47,132 bases of DNA from Chitinophagales bacterium (GCA_017303395.1 JAFLBN010000023.1:1-47132), one strand, 5' to 3'. Counted from the first letter of the stretch, positions 16,394 through 25,644 are shown. Notes: a model not told the origin generated them from the letters alone. Made by a program: numbers and translations.

Positions 16394-16401
16394 TACTTTT
16401 A
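16394..16401 (+). promoter_or_regulatory. -7 box upstream of apaG
   Basis: TACTTTTA (one mismatch to TAnnTTTG) ends 5 nt before the apaG ATG, again allowing a leaderless transcript. Confidence 0.35.
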
Positions 16402-16406
16402 CATAG

Positions 16407-16802
16407 ATGCCCAATATGGTTCAACAAGTAACAAACGGAGTAAGTGTTTCCGTAGAAACATTTTACCAGTCTGCTCAGTCCAATCCACTGAACGGTGAAT
16501 ACTTGTTTGCATATCGCATTACCATAGAAAACCTCAGCGTTGTACCCGTGCAGCTGCTCTCAAGACATTGGTACATTGTAGATAGTAATGGTAGCAACCG
16601 TGAAGTAGAAGGTGAAGGTGTTGTAGGAGAACAACCTATTATAGAGCCGGGAGATTCTTATCAATATGTATCTGCTGCCAACCTGCGCAGCGAAATTGGT
16701 AAGATGTATGGTACTTACAATATGGTAAGCCTTTACGATAAAAAAGGTTTCACGGTAAACATACCGGAGTTTCAACTGGTGGCTCCTTTCAAGATGAATT
16801 AA
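16407..16802 (+). CDS. apaG: ApaG domain protein
   Basis: 131 residues, the usual ApaG length. The fibronectin-like fold signatures are all present: FAYRITIENLS, VQLLSRHWYIVDSNG, and the glycine-rich EGEGVVGEQPIIEPGDSYQY. ApaG is linked in enterobacteria to Co2+/Mg2+ efflux phenotypes, and the same fold is found as a domain in F-box and other eukaryotic proteins; its biochemical role is not established. It stands alone between recX and a convergent YCII-domain gene, whose stop codon lies only 1 nt beyond its own. Confidence 0.93.
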   Translation: MPNMVQQVTNGVSVSVETFYQSAQSNPLNGEYLFAYRITIENLSVVPVQLLSRHWYIVDSNGSNREVEGEGVVGEQPIIEPGDSYQYVSAANLRSEIGKMYGTYNMVSLYDKKGFTVNIPEFQLVAPFKMN

Positions 16803-16803
16803 T

Positions 16804-17208
16804 TTATTTGAATACAGCATTCTTGGCTGTCCACCAAGGGTGTATTTCGTAAGCCAATCTGCCTGCAGCTATTGCCGGGTCTGTATTTAGTAGCTGTTCC
16901 ACTTCTTCTTTTCTTTCACAATCAAAAATGAAAATACCACGCCAGTTTCCATCGTCACCAAATGGGCCAGCAACCAGTATTTTCCCTTCTTTAGCCAATT
17001 TACCAATATTGGCAAGATGCCCTGCTTGTAGCTTATTTATGATTGCCGTTTCGGTAATCTCATTTCTGCGTTCTCCTTTGGTAAGCATTACAAAGTAGTA
17101 CTGCTTCATGGTGTATTCACCATCTTTAAACGTCTTCTCTGTCTTATTTTGACCAACTGCTGTGTTATATATAGTCAATGAAAAGAGAAAGCAAATGATG
17201 TATTTCAT
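16804..17208 (-). CDS. exported YCII-domain protein
   Basis: 134 residues with a signal peptide (MKYIICFLFSLTIYNTAVGQ) followed by a YCII-type dimeric alpha/beta barrel (YYFVMLTKGERR, LQAGHLANIGKLAKEGKILV, AGPFGDDGNWRGIFIFDC, EVEQLLNTDPAIAAGRLAYE, HPWW). The conserved HLANIGKLAKEG and AGPF segments match the family; cytoplasmic relatives have no leader, so export is the unusual part. The function of YCII proteins is mostly unknown; a few are dehalogenases or lactone-related enzymes. It converges on apaG and diverges from typA. Confidence 0.85.
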   Translation of the reverse strand: MKYIICFLFSLTIYNTAVGQNKTEKTFKDGEYTMKQYYFVMLTKGERRNEITETAIINKLQAGHLANIGKLAKEGKILVAGPFGDDGNWRGIFIFDCERKEEVEQLLNTDPAIAAGRLAYEIHPWWTAKNAVFK

Positions 17209-17271
17209 ATAATAATATTTATAGCTATAGAATTAACTTATTAATGACGTTAATATAAGATATATTTTCCT

Positions 17272-17279
17272 TACCTTTG
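17272..17279 (+). promoter_or_regulatory. -7 box of typA
   Basis: TACCTTTG matches TAnnTTTG exactly, 68 nt upstream of the typA ATG, leaving a leader of about 60 nt that contains a hairpin. Confidence 0.5.
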
Positions 17280-17294
17280 CGCGGCAAAATGAGG

Positions 17295-17322
17295 CCCTTC
17301 CTTATTTCACAATATGGAAGGG
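17295..17322 (+). promoter_or_regulatory. hairpin in the typA leader
   Basis: CCCTTCC (17295-17301) pairs with GGAAGGG (17316-17322) around a 14-nt loop, followed by TTGTTTGTT. It sits between the -7 box and the start codon. It could be an attenuator or a cold-responsive leader structure, but this is inferred only from position and shape. Confidence 0.35.
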
Positions 17323-17347
17323 TTGTTTGTTAAAAGAGGCACAGATT

Positions 17348-19156
17348 ATGAATATTCGTAACATAGCGATCATCGCACACGTTGACCACGGTAAAACTAC
17401 GTTGGTCGACAAAATCATCCACGCAACAAAGGTGTTCCGTGACAATCAGGAAACAGGTGAATTGATAATGGACAGTAACGACCTTGAGCGAGAACGTGGC
17501 ATCACCATCCTGAGTAAAAACATTTCTGTAAACTATAAAGACGTTAAGATAAACGTTATCGACACACCGGGTCACAGTGACTTTGGTGGTGAAGTAGAAC
17601 GTGTACTGAAAATGGCTGATGGCGTATTGCTGTTGGTGGATGCTTTTGAGGGCCCTATGCCGCAAACGCGTTTTGTACTGCAAAAAGCATTACAACTGAA
17701 TCTACGTCCTATAGTTGTTATCAACAAAGTTGATAAACCAAACTGCCGTCCTGATGAAGTGCATGACGCAGTATTCGAACTGTTCTTCCAATTGGATGCT
17801 ACAGAAGATCAGCTGAACTTTACAACTATATACGGTTCTTCAAAACAAGGTTGGTTCAATACTTCATTGACACCAACTGAAGATATCACTCCGTTGCTGG
17901 ATACCATACTTGAAAAAGTACCTGAACCTAAAGTATCTGAAGGTACAGTACAGATGCAAATCACTTCTCTGGACTATTCTTCGTTCCTGGGTCGTATTGC
18001 TATCGGTAAAGTAACACGTGGTGTACTGAAAGAAAACCAACCAATTCAACTGTGTAAGCTTGATGGCAGTTTTACAAAAGGCCGCATCAAAGAACTGTAC
18101 ACGTTTGAAGGTATGGGTAAGAAAAGAGTAACTGAAGTATCTGCAGGAGACATTTGTGCTATCGTAGGTATTGAAGGTTTCCAGATAGGTGAAACAGTTG
18201 CAGATTTTGAAAACCCTGAAGCATTGCCGGTTATTCCTATAGATGAACCTACAATGAACATGCAGTTCAGCATCAACAACTCTCCATTTTTCGGCCGCGA
18301 AGGTAAATTCGTAACCAGCCGTAACATTCGCGACCGCCTTTATAAAGAACTGGAGAAAAACCTTGCACTGCGTGTACAGGATACAGACGATGCGGATAAA
18401 TTCCTGGTTTATGGCCGAGGTATCCTTCACTTGTCTGTATTGATAGAAACAATGCGTCGCGAAGGTTTTGAATTGACAGTTGGTCAGCCACAGGTTATCA
18501 CTAAAGAAATAGACGGTAAGAAATGCGAGCCATATGAAACATTGGTTGTAGATGTACCGGGCGAGTATAGTGGTAAAGTGATAGACCTTGTTACACAACG
18601 TAAAGGCGAAATGCTGATTATGGAAAGCAAGGGCGAAATGCAACACCTTGAGTTCGATATCCCATCTCGTGGTTTGATAGGTCTGCGTTCTAACATGCTG
18701 ACTGCAACTGCAGGTGAGGCTGTAATGGCACACCGCTTCAGCGAGTACAAACCATGGAAAGGACCAATACCTGGTCGCAGCAATGGTGTACTGTTGTCTA
18801 AGAATACTGCAACTACTACAGGTTATTCTATGGATAAACTGCAGGACAGGGGTTCATTCTTTATCGATGCAGGGGAAGAAGTTTACTCTGGTCAAATCAT
18901 CGGTGAGCACATCAAACCGGGAGATCTGATTGTAAACGCAACAGAACCTAAGAAACTGACGAATATGCGTGCAAGTGGTACAGATGATGCCAACCGCATT
19001 GCTCCGAAAATACAAATGAGCCTTGAAGAATGTATGGAGTACATTCAACAGGATGAATGTATAGAGATAACACCTCAAAGCATTCGTCTTCGTAAAATAA
19101 TGCTGGACGAAAACGACCGTGCTCGTTTCCAGAAAATGATGAAAGCAGAAGCTTAA
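17348..19156 (+). CDS. typA: ribosome-associated GTPase TypA/BipA
   Basis: 602 residues from the ATG at 17348, preceded by AAAGAGG about 10 nt upstream; an in-frame TTG at 17327 was not chosen. G-domain motifs: [10 protein letters not shown] (G1), RGITI (G2), [11 protein letters not shown] (G3) and NKVDKPNCR (G4). EF-G-like domains follow, ending with the TypA-specific C-terminal domain ([48 protein letters not shown]). TypA acts on the ribosome in 50S assembly and in growth at low temperature or under stress. A strong terminator follows the gene, so it is a single unit. Confidence 0.97.
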   Translation: MNIRNIAIIAHVDHGKTTLVDKIIHATKVFRDNQETGELIMDSNDLERERGITILSKNISVNYKDVKINVIDTPGHSDFGGEVERVLKMADGVLLLVDAFEGPMPQTRFVLQKALQLNLRPIVVINKVDKPNCRPDEVHDAVFELFFQLDATEDQLNFTTIYGSSKQGWFNTSLTPTEDITPLLDTILEKVPEPKVSEGTVQMQITSLDYSSFLGRIAIGKVTRGVLKENQPIQLCKLDGSFTKGRIKELYTFEGMGKKRVTEVSAGDICAIVGIEGFQIGETVADFENPEALPVIPIDEPTMNMQFSINNSPFFGREGKFVTSRNIRDRLYKELEKNLALRVQDTDDADKFLVYGRGILHLSVLIETMRREGFELTVGQPQVITKEIDGKKCEPYETLVVDVPGEYSGKVIDLVTQRKGEMLIMESKGEMQHLEFDIPSRGLIGLRSNMLTATAGEAVMAHRFSEYKPWKGPIPGRSNGVLLSKNTATTTGYSMDKLQDRGSFFIDAGEEVYSGQIIGEHIKPGDLIVNATEPKKLTNMRASGTDDANRIAPKIQMSLEECMEYIQQDECIEITPQSIRLRKIMLDENDRARFQKMMKAEA

Positions 19157-19167
19157 TAATTATAGAG

Positions 19168-19193
19168 AACGCCCGCAAATAGCGGGCGTTTTT
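19168..19193 (+). terminator. rho-independent terminator of typA
   Basis: 9-bp stem AACGCCCGC / GCGGGCGTT with a 5-nt loop and a T-run, 11 nt after the stop codon. Confidence 0.93.
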
Positions 19194-19237
19194 ATTGGCA
19201 TCATATGTATCTATATGGAATTGATATAGGGATTGCC

Positions 19238-19245
19238 TAATTTTG
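19238..19245 (+). promoter_or_regulatory. -7 box upstream of the MetH module
   Basis: TAATTTTG matches TAnnTTTG exactly and ends 5 nt before the ATG at 19251. It lies inside the stretch that would be coding if the upstream TTG at 19233 were used, which argues for the ATG. Confidence 0.45.
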
Positions 19246-19250
19246 ATTTT

Positions 19251-20267
19251 ATGACTACAGAGCAAAAGCTGCGCAAGATACTCTCGGAAAGAATAATGAT
19301 AATTGACGGTGCAATGGGTAGTATGATACAGACTTACAAATTGCAGGAAGAAGATTATCGTGGAGAACGTTTTAAAAACTGGCACAAAGATGTGAAGGGC
19401 AATAACGACATGCTCGTTATTACCCAACCTCATATCATCAAAGATATTCACAGGCAATATCTGGATGCCGGTGCAGATATTATCGAGACTAATACCTTCA
19501 GTGCGCAGGCCGTCGCATTAGCAGATTATGATATGCAGGAATATGCATACGAGATAAGCTACGAAGCAGCACGTGTTGCAAAGCAGGCGGTAGAGGAATA
19601 CAAAAAAGATAATCCCGGTGCAGAAAAGTTTGTGGCAGGTGCAGTAGGGCCTATGAACAAAACATTGTCATTGTCTCCAGATGTAAACGACCCGGGATAT
19701 CGTGCAGTAACTTTTGATGAAGTAGCGGATGCATACTATGAACATATAAAAGGTATGGTAGATGGCGGTGCTGATATACTGCTGATAGAAACCATCTTCG
19801 ATACGCTGAATGCAAAAGCTGCAATCTTTGCGGCAGAAAAATATTTCCGCGATACTAACAACCGCCTGCCCGTAATGATATCGGGAACTATTACAGATGC
19901 TTCGGGCCGTACACTTAGCGGACAAACACTGGAGGCATTTTATATTTCGGTATCACATGCCAATCCGCTGAGCATCGGTTTGAATTGTGCACTTGGTGCG
20001 GCGCAGATGCGCCCGTATGTAGAGGAGCTTTCGCAAATAGCATCTTGCCATGTTAGCTGCTACCCGAATGCAGGCCTGCCGAATGCGATGGGTGAGTATG
20101 ATGAGTCTCCTGCCATCACCGCATCTATCGTTTCAGAGTTTGCATCAAACGGTTGGGTGAATCTGGTTGGCGGATGCTGCGGTACTACGCCTGCACACAT
20201 CAAAGCAATAGCAGATGCTATGAAACATTTTAGCCCAAGGCAATTGCCTGAATTAGTAACGGCTTAA
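19251..20267 (+). CDS. metH: homocysteine S-methyltransferase module of methionine synthase (split MetH)
   Basis: 338 residues, only the first of the four MetH modules. [39 protein letters not shown], and the zinc ligands in GLNCALGA (Cys) and GGCCGTTP (Cys-Cys) are all present, so the homocysteine-binding site looks intact. It ends shortly after the zinc motif at a stop codon and terminator, where full-length MetH would continue into the folate domain. Split MetH with a separate folate/cobalamin protein is known in Bacteroidota, but here the next gene is a thioredoxin-like protein, so the partner is elsewhere. The role is transfer of a methyl group from cobalamin to homocysteine with that partner. 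Confidence 0.88.
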   Translation: MTTEQKLRKILSERIMIIDGAMGSMIQTYKLQEEDYRGERFKNWHKDVKGNNDMLVITQPHIIKDIHRQYLDAGADIIETNTFSAQAVALADYDMQEYAYEISYEAARVAKQAVEEYKKDNPGAEKFVAGAVGPMNKTLSLSPDVNDPGYRAVTFDEVADAYYEHIKGMVDGGADILLIETIFDTLNAKAAIFAAEKYFRDTNNRLPVMISGTITDASGRTLSGQTLEAFYISVSHANPLSIGLNCALGAAQMRPYVEELSQIASCHVSCYPNAGLPNAMGEYDESPAITASIVSEFASNGWVNLVGGCCGTTPAHIKAIADAMKHFSPRQLPELVTA

Positions 20268-20291
20268 TATTTAACGAAAAATAATAATGAG

Positions 20292-20320
20292 AAGTGGCGG
20301 ATAATACCCGCCACTTTTTT
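20292..20320 (+). terminator. rho-independent terminator after the MetH module
   Basis: 9-bp stem AAGTGGCGG / CCGCCACTT with a 7-nt loop and a T-run, 24 nt after the stop codon. Confidence 0.9.
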
Positions 20321-20352
20321 AATTTACGTATGCACAAATAAATCATCATCCT

Positions 20353-21777
20353 ATGCGACTAATAACTGCTATAGCCATTTGTATATTTTCTATAAATACT
20401 GTTTTTGCAGGCGATGCAAAACTATCGGGTAAAATAACAAACAAACTGGCCGATGAGGTAGAGGTTTCTTACTACACCAATCTGCTTAACTATTCACAGA
20501 AAAGCTTGACTGCAAAACTATCAGAAGATGGTAGCTTTTCTATAACAGTTCCGGTAACGGAACAGTATCTGCAGATACAAATACAAAACGGAAATCAAGC
20601 GACAGAAACATTTATACAATCCGGAGATGATTTGAAACTGACAGTTGATGGTAAAAACTTTGACAGTACACTGAAGTATACAGGCAAAGGTGCTGCCGTA
20701 GGCAATCTGATGGCAAAGCATGTAATGGAATATAGCATGATGATGATGTTTGGCTCGCGTATGCAGCAACACTATACAAAAGAGCAGGAAGAATTTATTA
20801 GCGCAGCAAATGCTGAAATGAAAAAAGAACTGGACTTTCTGGAAGCGAATAAAAAAGGAGTGCCTGAGTCTTTTGTACAATACTGGAAGACGTGGTATCA
20901 ATACAGTGTGTATGATGAAATGATTCGTTACACTTATATGCACAAGATGATGAAAGAACGCACATCAAGTGTTGTAATGAAAAAAAAGGACTACGCTATT
21001 TTGGATAAAGTGCCTATTGCATTCAACGATAATTATATCAGCATACCAAGCTATGTAAGCTATGTAACAGAACTGTACCCAAACAAGTATAGAGCTATAA
21101 CCGATGAAGACACAACAATACCGGCAGAGAAAATAAATGAATTGAGAGAGGCATATGTAGATAAAGAAGTAAAGACAAATATGCCGCCTAAAACAAAAGA
21201 ATACTACTACGCAAAAAACGTATATGACAACATAAGAAACAACACAATTGCAGATGTAGAAAAAAGATATGCAGCTTTTCTGACAATGTATAAAAACTCA
21301 AGCTACGATAAAATATTGTCTGATGCTGTAGCAATAAAAAGGAAGAAAGCAAAAGGTGCCCCTGCAATAGAATTTGACTTTACAACAATGGAAGGACAGC
21401 AAATGAAACTGTCGGACCTGAAGGGCAAAGTAGTGTATATAGACTTCTGGGCAAGCTGGTGCGGACCATGTATGCGCGAGCTGCCAGCTACTAAAAAAGT
21501 AAAAGAGCACTTCAAAGATAAGGACGTAGTATTCCTGAATGTGTCTATAGACGAAGACACGAATGCATGGAAAAAAGCTATTGAGAAAAATAATATCACA
21601 GGTATACATACATGCGAACCTGGTGGATGGAAAAATCGTGTTGCGCAATTGTATGGTGTTAATAGTGTGCCATCTTATTTCCTGATAGACAGGAACGGTA
21701 AGTTTGCATCTGAAAACACACCACGCCCTAGCGAAACAGAGCAGCTGATAAAAGAAATAGAAGCTGCGCTGCAATAA
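20353..21777 (+). CDS. TlpA-family thioredoxin-like protein, exported
   Basis: 474 residues with a signal peptide (cleavage near VFAGDA). The N-terminal 100 residues (KLSGKITNKLADEVEV, DGSFSITVP, ESFIQSGDDLKL-like pattern) resemble the DUF4369-type beta domain seen in Bacteroidota thiol proteins. A helical middle is followed by a C-terminal AhpC/TSA-thioredoxin domain from about residue 345, with FWASWCGPCMRELP (C370 and C373) and the cis-proline region GVNSVPSYFLIDRNG. Such proteins reduce or rearrange disulfides in the periplasm, often in cytochrome or envelope protein maturation. No cytochrome genes are near, so its substrate is open. The middle has a Met-rich segment (MMMMFGSRMQQ) of unknown meaning. 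Confidence 0.85.
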   Translation: MRLITAIAICIFSINTVFAGDAKLSGKITNKLADEVEVSYYTNLLNYSQKSLTAKLSEDGSFSITVPVTEQYLQIQIQNGNQATETFIQSGDDLKLTVDGKNFDSTLKYTGKGAAVGNLMAKHVMEYSMMMMFGSRMQQHYTKEQEEFISAANAEMKKELDFLEANKKGVPESFVQYWKTWYQYSVYDEMIRYTYMHKMMKERTSSVVMKKKDYAILDKVPIAFNDNYISIPSYVSYVTELYPNKYRAITDEDTTIPAEKINELREAYVDKEVKTNMPPKTKEYYYAKNVYDNIRNNTIADVEKRYAAFLTMYKNSSYDKILSDAVAIKRKKAKGAPAIEFDFTTMEGQQMKLSDLKGKVVYIDFWASWCGPCMRELPATKKVKEHFKDKDVVFLNVSIDEDTNAWKKAIEKNNITGIHTCEPGGWKNRVAQLYGVNSVPSYFLIDRNGKFASENTPRPSETEQLIKEIEAALQ

Positions 21778-21886
21778 GCATTAACACAATTGCAACAATA
21801 TTCATATCTAAATAACCACGGCATAACATTGCGGTAATCTTTAATTCGTCTTTTTGCATAACCAAACGCCCGCTATGGGCATGTAG

Positions 21887-22756
21887 ATGGCAAAAAGAGA
21901 AGTTGATATTGTGGTGCTTTCAGACATTCATCTAGGTACATACGGATGTCATGCGAAGGAGCTGCTGCAATATCTGAAAAGCATCAAACCTAAAGCCGTG
22001 GTACTGAACGGAGATATCATAGATATCTGGCAGTTTAGCAAACGTTACTGGCCCGCAACACATATGATGGTGATGAAACACCTGGTGGGCCTGATAGCTA
22101 AGGACATACCTGTCTATTATATCCCCGGCAATCATGATGAGATGCTGCGAAAGTTTAAAGACTTTCAACTGGGTTCTCTCAAAATCACCAACAAACTTTC
22201 CCTGAAGATAGATGGTTCCAACGTGTGGATATTCCACGGTGATGTGTTCGACGTTGTAATGCAGCATAGCAAATGGCTGGCGAAGCTGGGGGCAATTGGT
22301 TATGATACACTGATACTCATCAACCGTTTTGTAAACTTCATTTCTGAAAAACTAGGGAGTGGCAAAGTATCGCTTTCTAAAAAAATAAAGAACGGTGTAA
22401 AAGGTGCAGTTAAATTCATCAACAAATTTGAATCGACTGTCTGCGAAATAGCCGCGGAGAATAAATACAAATACGTTATCTGCGGGCATATACATCAGCC
22501 CGAAATCCGCACGGTAGTTACAGAAAACGGTGCGGTGATATACATGAATTCCGGCGACTGGATTGAAAACCTAACATCTCTTGAATATGCAGATGGTAAG
22601 TGGAGCATCTACAAATATTTTGAAGACGAAGTAGCACAGGCAATAGACATCAATAAAAAGAAGCAATCGAAAGAAACGCCGAAACAATTGATGGCAACAC
22701 TGATGCAGGAGCTGAATATGAAACCAGATATGCCCGGTACAACAGAAGCAGCATAA
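21887..22756 (+). CDS. LpxH-like metallophosphoesterase (UDP-2,3-diacylglucosamine diphosphatase type)
   Basis: 289 residues. Calcineurin-type metal motifs in order: LSDIHLGTYG, LNGDIIDIW, YIPGNHDEML, IFHGDVFD and CGHIHQPEIR, giving a complete two-metal site. The Bacteroidota enzymes of this type are usually annotated as UDP-2,3-diacylglucosamine diphosphatase, which makes lipid X in lipid A synthesis, at the cytoplasmic face of the inner membrane. It is a single soluble domain with a Lys-rich C-terminal tail. Only 3 nt separate it from the glycosyltransferase gene, so the two form an operon. The exact substrate is inferred by family. Confidence 0.82.
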   Translation: MAKREVDIVVLSDIHLGTYGCHAKELLQYLKSIKPKAVVLNGDIIDIWQFSKRYWPATHMMVMKHLVGLIAKDIPVYYIPGNHDEMLRKFKDFQLGSLKITNKLSLKIDGSNVWIFHGDVFDVVMQHSKWLAKLGAIGYDTLILINRFVNFISEKLGSGKVSLSKKIKNGVKGAVKFINKFESTVCEIAAENKYKYVICGHIHQPEIRTVVTENGAVIYMNSGDWIENLTSLEYADGKWSIYKYFEDEVAQAIDINKKKQSKETPKQLMATLMQELNMKPDMPGTTEAA

Positions 22757-22759
22757 GCC

Positions 22760-23791
22760 ATGAAGATATTATTTGCAATACAAGGAACGGGGAACGGCCA
22801 CCTGAGCCGTGCAAGAGATGTATATCCTGAACTGATAAAGTACGGAGAAGTAGATGTACTGATAAGCGGTATCCAAGCCGATGTACAAGTACCATTCCCT
22901 GTTAAGTACAAGATGTATGGTATGAGCTTCATCTTTGGGAAAAAAGGTGGTGTAGATATTGCAGAGACTGCAAAAAAACTAAAGCTCTTCAAACTGATAA
23001 ATGACATCAGAAAATTTCCGATAGAGGATTACGATCTTGTGATAAATGATTTTGAACCAATATCTGCATGGGCATGCAAGCTGAAGCGCAAACCATGTAT
23101 AGGCCTTAGCCACCAAAGTGCTGTATTGCATAAACGAGCACCCATTCCTAACGAGAGAGATTGGAAAGGAGAAGTGGTGCTGAAGCACTATGCGCCCGTT
23201 ACAGATTTTTACGGTTTCCATTTTCGTGCATACGACAAGAATATTTTTACCCCTGTTATACGCAAAGAAATTCGCGCATTGCAACCCACAAACCTCGGAC
23301 ACTATACCGTATACCTGCCTGCGTATAATGATGATGTGATGGTGCAACAATTATCGCAGTTTGAAAACGCACAGTGGAAGGTATTTTCCAAACACAATAA
23401 AGAACCATTCAGCTTTAAGAACGTACACATACAACCTATAGAAAACCGTGCATTTATAGAAAGTATGGCAAGTAGTGCAGGTGTACTTTGTGGTGCAGGT
23501 TTTGAAGGCCCTGCAGAAGCTATGTTTCTTGGTAAAAAGCTAATGGTAATACCCATGCAGGAGCAATACGAACAGCAATGCAATGCTGCTGCATTAGAAA
23601 CGCTTGGCATACCTGTAATAAAACAACTCAGCAAAAAATATCACGAACGCATCAACTGGTGGCTGGTAGCGGGCGAACCTGTAAAAGTTGATTTCCCCGA
23701 CCAGACAGCAGACATAGTTGCGCAACTAATAAAAGAACACGCACCCAAAAGCTATGAAAACATACAAAGAACGCTACCTGCTGTTGGTTAA
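22760..23791 (+). CDS. glycosyltransferase of the MJ1255-like family
   Basis: 343 residues, no signal peptide. It starts with ILFAIQGTGNGHLSRARDVY, the glycine/histidine-rich N-terminal motif of GT-B enzymes related to MurG and monogalactosyldiacylglycerol synthase, and carries the C-terminal donor-site pattern SSAGVLCGAGFEGPAEAMFL then MVIPMQEQYEQQCNAAAL. The family lacks a firmly known acceptor. It lies 3 nt downstream of the LpxH-like gene, suggesting a job in the same envelope lipid pathway, for example glycosylation of a lipid A precursor or another membrane lipid; that link is inference from the operon only. Confidence 0.78.
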   Translation: MKILFAIQGTGNGHLSRARDVYPELIKYGEVDVLISGIQADVQVPFPVKYKMYGMSFIFGKKGGVDIAETAKKLKLFKLINDIRKFPIEDYDLVINDFEPISAWACKLKRKPCIGLSHQSAVLHKRAPIPNERDWKGEVVLKHYAPVTDFYGFHFRAYDKNIFTPVIRKEIRALQPTNLGHYTVYLPAYNDDVMVQQLSQFENAQWKVFSKHNKEPFSFKNVHIQPIENRAFIESMASSAGVLCGAGFEGPAEAMFLGKKLMVIPMQEQYEQQCNAAALETLGIPVIKQLSKKYHERINWWLVAGEPVKVDFPDQTADIVAQLIKEHAPKSYENIQRTLPAVG

Positions 23792-23835
23792 CAGGCTATA
23801 CGACTTGGGTATGCTTGCCAATAAAATAATAATCG

Positions 23836-24612
23836 CTATTTGCCTTTGAAAACAGGCTTACGTTTTTCAAGAAACGCATTTACCCCTTCTTTAAAATCTT
23901 CGGTACTACCTGCTTCTACCTGTACATCTTTTTCCCGGTCCAGTTGCTGCACCAGTGTGTTGTTGTAGGTTTCATTCATCAGGCGTTTGGTAAGGCCCAA
24001 ACCTTTGGTAGGCATTTGTGCCAGGTTAATAGCTATTTGCTTAGTATCGTTTTCAAAGGTTTCGTCGGGGAAAGATTTGTATATCATACCCATAGCAACA
24101 GCTTCGTCTGCGCTTACTTTATCGCCCAGCATAGTCAGTGCCAGTGCGCGCTGCATACCTACAAGACGTGGTAGTATAAAAGTACCTGCACTGTCAGGTA
24201 TCAAAGCTATTTTGCTGAAAGCCTGTATGAAAGATGCACTCTTAGCAGCCAGTACTATATCTCCTGCCAATGCTATGTTGGCACCTGCACCCGCAGCCAC
24301 ACCATTCACTGCAACTACTATCGGCTTTTCTATTTTGCGCATGCGGATGATGATGGGATTGTAATGCTCGCGTACAATCTTTTCTAACTCCGGTCCTTGC
24401 GGGTCTATCGCTTCAGCAAGGTCTTGCCCTGCGCAGAAAGCTTTGCCAACGGCACTCACATAAATACTTCTTACAGTTTCATCATCTTCACAATTGTCCA
24501 AGGCTTCCTGATATGCCAATGCCATTTCGCGGTTGAAGCTATTGAATTTATCAGGACGGTTGAAGGTGATATAACCTACACCATTTTCTTTGGTAAGAAG
24601 TATTGTGCTCAT
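23836..24612 (-). CDS. paaG: enoyl-CoA hydratase/isomerase family protein, PaaG-like
   Basis: 258 residues with the crotonase fold: YITFNRPDKFNSFNREM, SAVGKAFCAGQDLAE, VNGVAAGAGANIALAGDIV (oxyanion hole), FSKIALIPDSAGTFILPRL (catalytic Asp) and EGVNAFLEKRKPVFKGK at the C-terminus. These segments agree with PaaG, the ring-epoxide isomerase of phenylacetyl-CoA degradation, more than with general FadB-type hydratases. No other paa gene is in the window, so a function in another acyl-CoA pathway cannot be excluded. The usual DSGGT is DSAGT here. It precedes a minus-strand membrane protein gene on its upstream side with 27 nt between them, so the two may be cotranscribed. Confidence 0.8.
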   Translation of the reverse strand: MSTILLTKENGVGYITFNRPDKFNSFNREMALAYQEALDNCEDDETVRSIYVSAVGKAFCAGQDLAEAIDPQGPELEKIVREHYNPIIIRMRKIEKPIVVAVNGVAAGAGANIALAGDIVLAAKSASFIQAFSKIALIPDSAGTFILPRLVGMQRALALTMLGDKVSADEAVAMGMIYKSFPDETFENDTKQIAINLAQMPTKGLGLTKRLMNETYNNTLVQQLDREKDVQVEAGSTEDFKEGVNAFLEKRKPVFKGK

Positions 24613-24639
24613 ATAACAAAATTACAGACTAAAACTATA

Positions 24640-25644
24640 CTACGCTTGTGCGGACTTTGATTTAAACATTCGCTCCTTGAAATAATTACCTATCCCAATT
24701 ACGCTGGTTACATTCAGTGGAAATTCGAGTAATACATGGAGGAAGCTCAGGAATACAAGCCACTTAAGCCCGCTGGCATAGTCATTAATATAAATGGCTA
24801 CACTAATAAGCCAAAGAATGATAACTGCCGCAAAGCGAACCTTCGGCACATTGTGCCATTGAATGATTTTTGTTTTTGAAAACCAGTTGAGGTAGTGGTA
24901 AGTATAAGCAAATGCGATGAAACGCATCAGCAAAATGCCGTCTTTAGAATGGAATATGATTTTATCCCATGCTGTCATATCGTTTTGCAATGGAACATCA
25001 TTCACATGCATCAGCCATTGCATATTTACTACTTTGAATAACTGGTATGCGCCAATACTATAGTCTGTTGGCGGGTAGAATGCCCTGTCGGGGAAGATAT
25101 ACATGAGTGCAAAAGGACAGAGTATCATTGCTATGACAGATGGTATGCCGAAACGGCTCTGGCTTTTCAGCGCACCGTATAACATGAATATAGCAGTGAA
25201 AAAATATACATGTATAAGTGTAGGTAAGAAGACAGTAAAGAATACTTTGTAATTGTGCGATACCTGCGATGACAGTATCAAAACGGCAATACCACCAATC
25301 TTGTAATAAGGATTTTTTACTGTTACGAAGATGATAGAACTGAGCAGCCCTATATATGCAAGGTTAGCATCAAAGCCATCGGGCAGGTCTATTTCAAGGA
25401 AGTTATCGAAATACTTAACCGTAATCAATAAGCCAACAACCACTAGTATAATAGCATCGTACCTGCTTTTTGTATAATAGTTTTTATCGTGCAGCCAGGA
25501 TATTTCTGTCAGGTAATGCAACGGGCCCAGTATGGCATATGAGAAAAGAAACAATTCAAACGGTAGTACCATAGCAACACAGCACGATACTATCATCAGC
25601 AATATGTTTGTAATGTCTATCTTTTCTGTGGCAGTCAGTTGCAT
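24640..25644 (-). CDS. multi-pass membrane protein with conserved-looking membrane histidines
   Basis: 334 residues with about eight predicted hydrophobic helices and no signal peptide. I do not recognise a named family. Histidines lie in or next to helices in suggestive contexts: LGPLHYLTEISWLHD (H43, H52), TLIHVYFF (H145), AYTYHYLNWFSK (H250) and FLHVLLEFPLN (H303). Four such residues are what membrane iron enzymes such as the Brp/Blh carotene dioxygenases use, but the Brp/Blh signature GxPHGAxD is not present, so this is only an analogy. It lies upstream of paaG on the same strand, with a 27-nt gap, and is divergent from comM. Confidence 0.6.
   Translation of the reverse strand: MQLTATEKIDITNILLMIVSCCVAMVLPFELFLFSYAILGPLHYLTEISWLHDKNYYTKSRYDAIILVVVGLLITVKYFDNFLEIDLPDGFDANLAYIGLLSSIIFVTVKNPYYKIGGIAVLILSSQVSHNYKVFFTVFLPTLIHVYFFTAIFMLYGALKSQSRFGIPSVIAMILCPFALMYIFPDRAFYPPTDYSIGAYQLFKVVNMQWLMHVNDVPLQNDMTAWDKIIFHSKDGILLMRFIAFAYTYHYLNWFSKTKIIQWHNVPKVRFAAVIILWLISVAIYINDYASGLKWLVFLSFLHVLLEFPLNVTSVIGIGNYFKERMFKSKSAQA

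Noticed and set aside
17864-18733. 289-codon open frame on the minus strand
   Set aside because: Antisense of typA; Cys/Phe/Tyr-rich translation without family pattern.
21868-21880. GCCC-GCTAT-GGGC hairpin just before the LpxH-like gene
   Set aside because: Only 4 bp and no supporting context; could occur by chance.
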